Shown piece after piece: positions 57,901 through 64,000 of a stretch of 64,000 bases of DNA. Source of the DNA: Przewalskia tangutica (lineage: Eukaryota > Streptophyta > Magnoliopsida > Solanales > Solanaceae); the NCBI GenBank assembly GCA_029844215.1, contig CM056728.1:90147676-90211675 (forward strand), read 5' to 3'. Below the pieces are notes generated by a model. The model saw only the letters and a list, made by a program, of their open reading frames with translations, searched no databases and was not told the origin of the DNA. The position numbers and the translations under genes are program-made. The first letter of the stretch is position 1. Each line of letters begins with the position of its first letter.

Positions 57901-60336
57901 ATGAAGGCAACATTAATAGAACTTCATACCAGTAGACATATACACATTCACAATGTATCATGTCTTAGCTTTTAATTGCATTCAGGAAGAACTCCATAGT
58001 CTTAACACTGCTTTTTTAATGCTTGTTTAGTGAGACTATTCAGAGACCAATTGATTTATCTTCTGTAAGTTTTTGGTGGGATCCTCGAATAATGCATATT
58101 TGAAATAGGTTTGACAAACTAAAGGGGAAGTAATGTAGAACCAAACTAACAGTTACTTTTCGGTGCTCTAATCCTGCTGTGTTCTACGACTGTTTTTGTC
58201 CCTAATGGTCAAATGTTTTTGAATTGGATGACCCAAAGTGTAAAGAACATGACGCGGTGACATTCAGAAGTACCTTTACAACCATTGTGGTCAGCACGGT
58301 TATAATAGCTCGTAACAAGAACCCTTCTCTCATTGATTGCTATTGCAAGAAGGCCACACATTCCAGCTATCTGGGCACCAATACCAAAGCCAGGCATTAT
58401 CTCCCAGTCAACTATCAGAAACTTCACATTTTTATCACTGCAGTACATAGGATGCTGATGGAGCCATATGTCACGTTGCACCTTCCTCGTTAAGGGGTAG
58501 TTCTCTTCATCTGAGCCCTTTATCTGCAATTGGTTCTTATGTTTCAGATGCTCTTTCGTATTCAATGCTATGTTTTACAGTGTTTTGTCTAGTACAGGTG
58601 TATCTACATTCTCTTACAAACCGGGCAGTGAAAATGCACGCCAAGAACTTATTCAAGAATTACGTACCCAGGGAGGATAAGCTCCTTCAGATACTGTTTG
58701 CTGTCTATAATACTGCAGCTGCTCATCTTCTGTTGTCCACAGCAAGTTATCCAACTGTCCCTTCCATATAGTCCATGGAGGAAAGCTGTCATTTCCAACT
58801 CGGGTATCAAGTCGTTTATTTGTTTCCGCACTCAGCTTGCAGTCCTCCAAGTGAGGTGCTTTTGGTAAGTTGGATTTACCCAGATGATTGCCTTCATTTG
58901 TTGATTGAGTCACTAAATTACCCCAAGATGAGTACAGTAATGACGCCCTCTCATCTACCCCCACTGCAAACTTTTCTTGGGGAAAGAACTGCCTTTCTAA
59001 ATTCTTTTGTTTAACGTTGCAGTCTCCACCTGTAACATGTCCAAAACATGGTCATAGTGTCATACATAATATTCTGCATGTGCACTAACGACAGGAAGAT
59101 GAATATGTTGTTCGGTGCAAATAAATAACTAAGAGATTGATAGTATTGACGATGACAACCACTCTTAGAGTCACACAAGACGTTAACAAATACCAGAATA
59201 AGTTTCCATTGCAGTAACTGTGAAGTTATAGATTCTAATGAGCATCAGATGCTTAGGAAAAATAGTAAATCCTATAGTTTGAACCGATTTGACCTTCTTG
59301 GTCAGCAATCATGTGGCTGCTAGTCCGATATCCTATATCTATGAGATTAGTGCCCTGTGTTCTCAGTTATATGAAGGAACATAGAAAGGTATCAAAACAG
59401 TAAAAATAGACTTGAAGTCAGGTAACATAGAGCAGTTATATGAATTATTAGAATAAATCATCCACAAACTTTATTTGAACTTGAATGCAAAAGTTAATAA
59501 TAAAATCTTCAAAACCACTCTTGGAACACATATTATGATTCTTGTCCTGCCACTTTTTTCATGGTTTAGACTGGACCATAGTCCAATTTATTCTGATAAC
59601 TACGAAATCAAACTGCTATAAATATTAAATCTTGGTTTATAATGCAGATGACTGGTATCCAAAAAGTCAACTGTTTTCACCACCTTCAATATCATCGAAT
59701 ATAAGTAAATACAACAATCAAGCTGGCCCATGCACCATCATTATAAAAAAAAGAAAGAGATAGTGTTTAAAAATACGCATGAAGTATCACTTCTTTACGA
59801 GTTTTCTACCTAAACTCCTGAACTATCACTAACTATTTATCAAAACACACCTCGAAATTAATGAGTCAATTGCCATGTGGACGAAATTTTATGGGCAAAT
59901 TATGCTGTCAGCTTTGAGGTGTGTTTTAACAAATAGTCGGTGATACTGCAGGGAGGAAACGCAAACACCTCAACGGTAGAAAACTCGCAAAAACTAATAT
60001 GTCAAAAAGAAAATAAAACAATGCTATTATAGGAAGAAGAAAACACACTTCCAGAATTATAAATAATATTTCAGACAAATGCCCAAGCGAAAACTTGAAA
60101 CAGAAGGAAAGAAAAAATGACCACTTACTTATTGAAGAAGAATTGAATGTTGAAATTCCAGATGAGAAAGCAGAAAGTGAAAGGGCACCAAAGTGAAAGG
60201 CACCAAATGAAGCAAGAAATAAAGAGGTGAGGCAAACACCAGAGAGAAAGCCAACCACACAAGTTTGGCATGGAAATGAGCTTCCCATTTGCATAGCCCT
60301 CTGTGAAATAACTCTTTCAAGTGACCTCTGTTCCAT
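54934..60336 (-). CDS. FUT8-like (GT23) fucosyltransferase-like protein, 8 coding exons
   Basis: Exons on the minus strand: 60336-60129, 59029-58668, 58523-58274, 57898-57733, 57453-57351, 56907-56779, 55492-55289 and 55212-54934. All introns are GT-AG, phases agree, and the sum is 1701 bp (566 aa). The ATG at 60336 is the first after an in-frame stop. An N-terminal hydrophobic segment (CVVGFLSGVCLTSLFLASFG, residues about 24-45) suggests a type II Golgi protein. The catalytic part has IVDWEIMPGFGIGAQIAGMC, SWSCYFFPETSMECRDRAF, and H432-V-R-M-G-D-K438, equivalent to the HVRRTDK box of animal FUT8 with Met for the second Arg. The length is close to FUT8. Animal FUT8 adds core alpha-1,6-fucose; plants are not known to make that linkage, so the acceptor here is unknown. 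Confidence 0.88.
55623..56546 (-). mobile_element. Solo LTR in intron 6 of the glycosyltransferase gene
   Basis: TGTTGTAATT..TTTCCAACA on the plus strand, 924 bp, with exact TSD CAAAC at 55618-55622 and 56547-56551. Read on the minus strand it starts TGTTGGAAATGTT (Copia-like) and has a TATA (CCTATAAATAGAGG near 55945-55958). Same sense as the gene. A GC-rich CCGCGG cluster lies upstream of its TATA (56140-56280). Without it the intron is about 357 bp. Frames at 55996-56389 are within the LTR and are not genes. Confidence 0.9.
57480..57640. mobile_element. Possible MITE fragment in intron 4 (and its border)
   Basis: Begins with TACTCTCTCCATCTCAAACT, wording typical of Stowaway-type MITEs in plants. 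No clear inverted partner was found, so it may be truncated or chance. Confidence 0.3.
59790..59992. mobile_element. MITE-like inverted repeat in intron 1
   Basis: About 200 bp with inverted ends: left ACGAGTTTTCTACC and right, reversed, GCGAGTTTTCTACC, then a second matching inner pair (CAAAACACACCTC against GAGGTGTGTTTTAAC). There is no coding capacity. The exact target duplication is unclear. The minus-strand frame reading through it from exon 1 is intronic. Confidence 0.7.
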
Positions 60337-61200
60337 GTTTGACCATTCACTCAAACCTCAATAACTCTTCTATGCTTTGCTTCCCAACCAACTTTTTAAC
60401 TACCATCACATGAAATTGCATACAGTAGTTGTTGTACCTATCTTCCAACTGCAAACATACAAGAAAACAGCCTATCAGTTTAGTAGCCTTACATACATAA
60501 ATAATATTAGAAATTAACAACTCCTTCAGTCCCAATTTATACGAGGGCTCACTAGTTTCGACAGTCAAACCGCCCTGTCTTTGACTCCCAAACTAGCAGA
60601 CGGAAGGGGAAGGAGTAAAATAAAAGAAAGGAAAGAAAACGAGTAGTGATGATTGATGAAGGAATGCATCCCTCTCACAACAATAAAATTAATCTAAGAT
60701 AATAACAAAAAGTAGAAACTTCAAAAGCAAAAGTCTTACCGAAACGTATACGTTAACAGCTGAAATTTATGAAGCAAAAATTACTCAAAATACAGAATAT
60801 TTAACCAAATACATATTTGGAGTTTTCACCTATCATGAAAATGGAACAACTTGTTAAAAAAAAACCATTTGAGGACAGAGCTTGCTTCTTACCTAGAATG
60901 AAATATGAGATTTCTTTTGTAACGTCAGTCCTCAGTGGTTGACTAATAATTAAGTGTTGCAAGTGGTAGAGATAGAAAACGATACATACAACCAGAGATG
61001 TATAATACAGAAAAATGATAAGACCATGCAAGCAGACACTTGTGCTGTTTCTCAAAGAAGATATAATTAAGAGAAGAAAGAAAATAGAAAAGAAAGCAGT
61101 AGTTGGGGAGATAACATAATATTGAGGTGAAGAAAAAGAAAAGGGAAGAGGCAAAGTTTGTCATGTGAACACTTTACCCCATGATCCAGCTAGCTGCACT
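60337..61200 (-). promoter_or_regulatory. 5' UTR and promoter region of the glycosyltransferase gene
   Basis: No coding sequence. Possible 5' UTR introns are suggested by a minus-strand acceptor TTTGCAG near 60450 and donors of GTAAG type near 60737 and 60893. Purine-rich on the plus strand, hence pyrimidine-rich on the sense strand, at 61040-61150, a common feature of plant leader regions. The start site is not determined. Confidence 0.4.
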
Positions 61201-62639
61201 CTTGTGTTTGTGTTGTCACTCAATTCTTTTGTTCTATTAGTCGCACAATGACTCGCTGATGGTGACGTGTGCTTTTTAACAAAATATTCTGTTTTTTTTT
61301 TTTAATTTTTCATTCGTGTATGATATCGATATTGAAGTCCGATTATATTTGAATTCAACGATATAAAGCCTGAAAAAAATGCTTTATATTAAAAAAAATT
61401 TCATATCCAAAATTATGAACTCAAGATCTATGATTAAGAATGAACCCACGTCACTTTACGTAAGTTCTAATGTTTGTCATTTGTTCTTTCTTGTAATGCA
61501 CCCGTGATGTTTTTTTTTTATTTCTCATTTGGGTGGTAACAGTGATGTTATTTTATGAACACGAAATAAAAATATATTATAATTTATAAGCTTTAGTATA
61601 TCATGAAGTTTAAGTAATTACAAAAGCTGATCATTAAATGTAAAATGAGGTTTAGATTAGATTGTTTTCAATTACAGAGTGATGTCACTTTTTAAGTAGA
61701 TTAATAAAAATATAGTAGTACTTCTTTCACCTTTTGAATCACATTTTTTGGTGAATTCTAGAATTTTAAAGAAAGAAAAAAAATTCTCGCAGTATCTAAA
61801 AGTGTAAATATATATTTTTTCTATCTCAATTTATATGATACTTTTAATTTTTCGAGATTCAAATAATGTGAAATTTAACTAATATTTTAAAATATATTTT
61901 GAATCACATTGACATAAGAAAAATTATAATTTAATAATACTTATTATATATATTTTGAATATATAATTTTTTATATTAAAATATTAAGTCAATTTAATTC
62001 AATTTAATTTTAAAAATTAATTAATTTAACTCTCGAAAAAAGAAAAATATCACGACCGATAAGAATAATATGATTCATTTAATAAATAAAACTAATGACG
62101 AGATAACAAGCAAAGTAAGAGGTTCCTTATGATTCAATCAAAATCATGCATGCTATAGTTGGTGCAATGAGAGCAACTAGTTTCATTTGTCCCCACAAAG
62201 AGCAGGACAATTTGAGGTTGTCGTTTTTTTTTTCTTTTTCTTGAAGCATTACCCATTTTTGTTTATTGGCTATCACAAACTCTAATAACTCAACATTTGA
62301 GATTTATGTTCCTCTTTGACCCGCCCTTATTGTTTGGTGTACCTCTTGAACTTTGTTTAACCTGAAACCCATTGTCACTATCCGAATGTGTGCACTGGAT
62401 AAATCACAGACTACATAATAGCATGCAAACCCCGTCAGCCAGTTAAACCACACTTGGCAAGCCAGGTGTGACAGACTCCCCCAAGACCAATGAGGATACC
62501 CTCTACCTTCAAGACCAACTGGTTTAGGGCTTCGAATAAGTGTACCTCTTGAACTGCCAGTATTGCTTGATGCACCCCTTGAACTTTATTATCGTAAATC
62601 ATACCCAAATGAATTCCTCTGTTGTTGCGATATTATGCT
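61201..62639. other. AT-rich intergenic spacer
   Basis: No gene recognised. The phrase CCTCTTGAACTTTGTTTAA (62342) is echoed at 62545 and 62577, a possible decayed repeat. A CTCAATTTATATGATACTTT word near 61830 resembles MITE ends. Confidence 0.4.
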
Positions 62640-62880
62640 TAGGGGTGATAAAATTAGCCCAAACCCAAATGATATGTCCAACCCGCCTAAGATTTCATGG
62701 GTTTGGGCAAGAGTGATTTTGATGATGAGTTGATTTGGGCTAGCACAAGTTGACCATGATAAATCAACGGTCCAAATGAGCCCATGATGATGCCCAAACT
62801 TGACCCATCAAAATACGTAATTTTAATGATTAGAATTCCACTCTAGATTAAGATTTTTATTTATAAATAATTATTTAATT
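62640..62880. repeat. Possible short interspersed repeat with GGGCTAGC/CCCAAAC words
   Basis: Inverted, repeated phrases such as TTAGCCCAAACCCAAATGA and GATTTGGGCTAGCACAAGTT, and CCAAATGAGCCCATGATG. They resemble a dispersed non-autonomous element of plant genomes. No ends were fixed. Confidence 0.35.
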
Positions 62881-62924
62881 TTGTATTATTATTTCAAAAC
62901 AATAAAAATACACCAACGAACCCC

Positions 62925-64000
62925 AACCACTATCTATCAACCCTACCCCTCCCCTACACCAACCCTCACTCAAGCATGGAACCATCCTCACATCTCTGCC
63001 CCTAGATTGCCTACTGACCTACTCCAATCCACCCCACCCACTTCTACCCCACCCACATCCCACCCTACCCCCCGCCCTACCCCATTCTCAAATTTCTATT
63101 TTATATTTTTACTTTTAAAAACAATTTATAAAAAATATTATTTTTTTTCTTACCCCCCCTACCCCCACCCCACTCCATCCTCAAATTTTTTTTTCATATT
63201 TTTTGTTATTTTTATAAAAATATTATTAAAAATATAATTTTTACTTACCTCCCCTACCCCTCATCCCCTCAACCCCGCCCCATCCTCAAATTTCTATTTT
63301 ATATTTTTGTTACTTTTATAAAATCATTAAAAAATATTAAATTTTTCTTACATCCACCTACCCCTCCTCCCCGCCTCTACCCTCCACCCCACCCCATTCT
63401 CAAATTTCTATTCATATTTTGTTACTTTTATAAAAAAAAATTATTAAAAATATGATTTTTTTTCCTTACCTCCTCTACCCTCCCCATTCCGCCTCCACCC
63501 CACCCCATCCTCAATTTCTATTTTATATTTTTGTTATTTTTATAAAAATATTAAAAATATGAATTTTCTCTTACTTCCACCTACCCCCCCTCCACCCCAC
63601 TCCGTCGTCAAATTTATATTTAAAATTTTGTTACTTTTATAAAAATAAAATAAAAAAATGAAATTTTATCGTACCGCCCCCTACCCCTCCCCCTCCCACC
63701 CTCCACCCTCATTCTCAAATTTCTATTTCATATTTTTTGTTACTTTTATAAAAAAAATTATTAAAAATATGAATTTTTTCTTACCTCCCTACCCTCCCCA
63801 CGCCATACCCTCCACCTCACCCCATCCTCAAATTTATATTTCATACTTTTGTTACTTTTATAAAAAATATTAAAAATATGAATTTTTTTCTTACCTACCC
63901 CCTACCCCCACCTCCCGCCCTATCACATTCTCAAATTTTTATTTTTTTTACTGTTATAAATAATTTATAAAAAATATGAAATTTTTTCTAACCCCATTCT
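62925..64000. repeat. ~105-bp tandem satellite, at least nine units, open at window end
   Basis: The block CATYCTCAAATTTCTATTTT recurs near 63085, 63180, 63282, 63395, 63507, 63607, 63709, 63826 and 63928 (spacing about 95-117). Each unit has a C-rich part (CTACCCCT, CCACCCCACCCC), then TATATTTTTGTTACTTTTAT and a run of A/T. The plus strand is almost free of G throughout. Frames at 62881-63237 and 63658-63873 are repeat-derived. Confidence 0.85.

Noticed and set aside
58224..59014. Plus-strand frames opposite exons 2 and 3
   Set aside because: Antisense shadows of the glycosyltransferase exons, with no domain of their own.
59926..60128. C-terminal extension of the exon-1 frame (hydrophobic residues past the Ser-rich segment)
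   Set aside because: A GTAAGTGG donor at 60121-60128 joins in phase with the acceptor before 59029; the extension is intron and runs into the MITE.
60352..60354. Upstream start of the glycosyltransferase at 60354
   Set aside because: The codon is TTG, not ATG; the first ATG after the in-frame stop is at 60336.

Overview
The window is nuclear DNA of a higher plant. It has intron-containing host coding sequence and plant-type LTR retrotransposons (Sirevirus-like Copia, chromodomain Gypsy, Tat/Ogre-like Gypsy), a MuDR-type transposon, MITE-like inserts and AT-rich spacers. The repeat families look Solanaceae-like to me, but that is recall of family character, not a search result. No bacterial, organellar, tRNA, rRNA or CRISPR feature was seen.

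Positions 1-38.9 kb are one stack of nested insertions, resolved here by terminal TG..CA ends and 5-bp target-site duplications (TSDs). The oldest layer is a decayed Sirevirus-like Copia element (LTR piece at 112, pol relic to 1573, resuming at 35185, env-like reading frames, 3' LTR from 38030). It is split by a Tat-like Gypsy element on the minus strand (TatL-1, 1574-35184). TatL-1 carries only a gag relic and tandem repeats, and is split by a chromodomain Gypsy element (Chromo-A, 6901-29641, TSD TGGCG). Chromo-A is itself split by Chromo-B (9626-19621, TSD GGATA) and by a minus-strand solo LTR (19799-22234).

Positions 39.5-51.8 kb are a MuDR-like element (39494-51794, 9-bp TSD AAAAGATTG, long compound terminal inverted repeats). 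It keeps only the C-terminal SWIM/zinc-knuckle part of its transposase and is split by a second Tat-like element (TatL-2, 40144-50102, TSD CGGTG), which has no coding capacity. TatL-1 and TatL-2 are related. They share LTR ends, primer-binding and polypurine sites, a six-copy ~65-nt non-coding motif, a hairpin-bearing triple repeat before the polypurine tract, and tandem arrays built on one core word. This shared non-coding architecture is the best candidate for an undescribed system in the window.

From 52.6 to 54.1 kb lies a truncated minus-strand Copia gag-protease relic. From 54.9 to 60.3 kb is the only host gene recognised: an eight-coding-exon, minus-strand gene for a 566-aa type II membrane glycosyltransferase resembling FUT8 (family GT23). 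All seven introns have consistent GT-AG borders and phases. A 924-bp solo LTR (TSD CAAAC) sits in its intron 6 and a MITE-like inverted repeat in intron 1. The window ends in AT-rich spacer and, from about 62.93 kb, a ~105-bp tandem satellite with C-rich blocks on the plus strand that runs off the edge.
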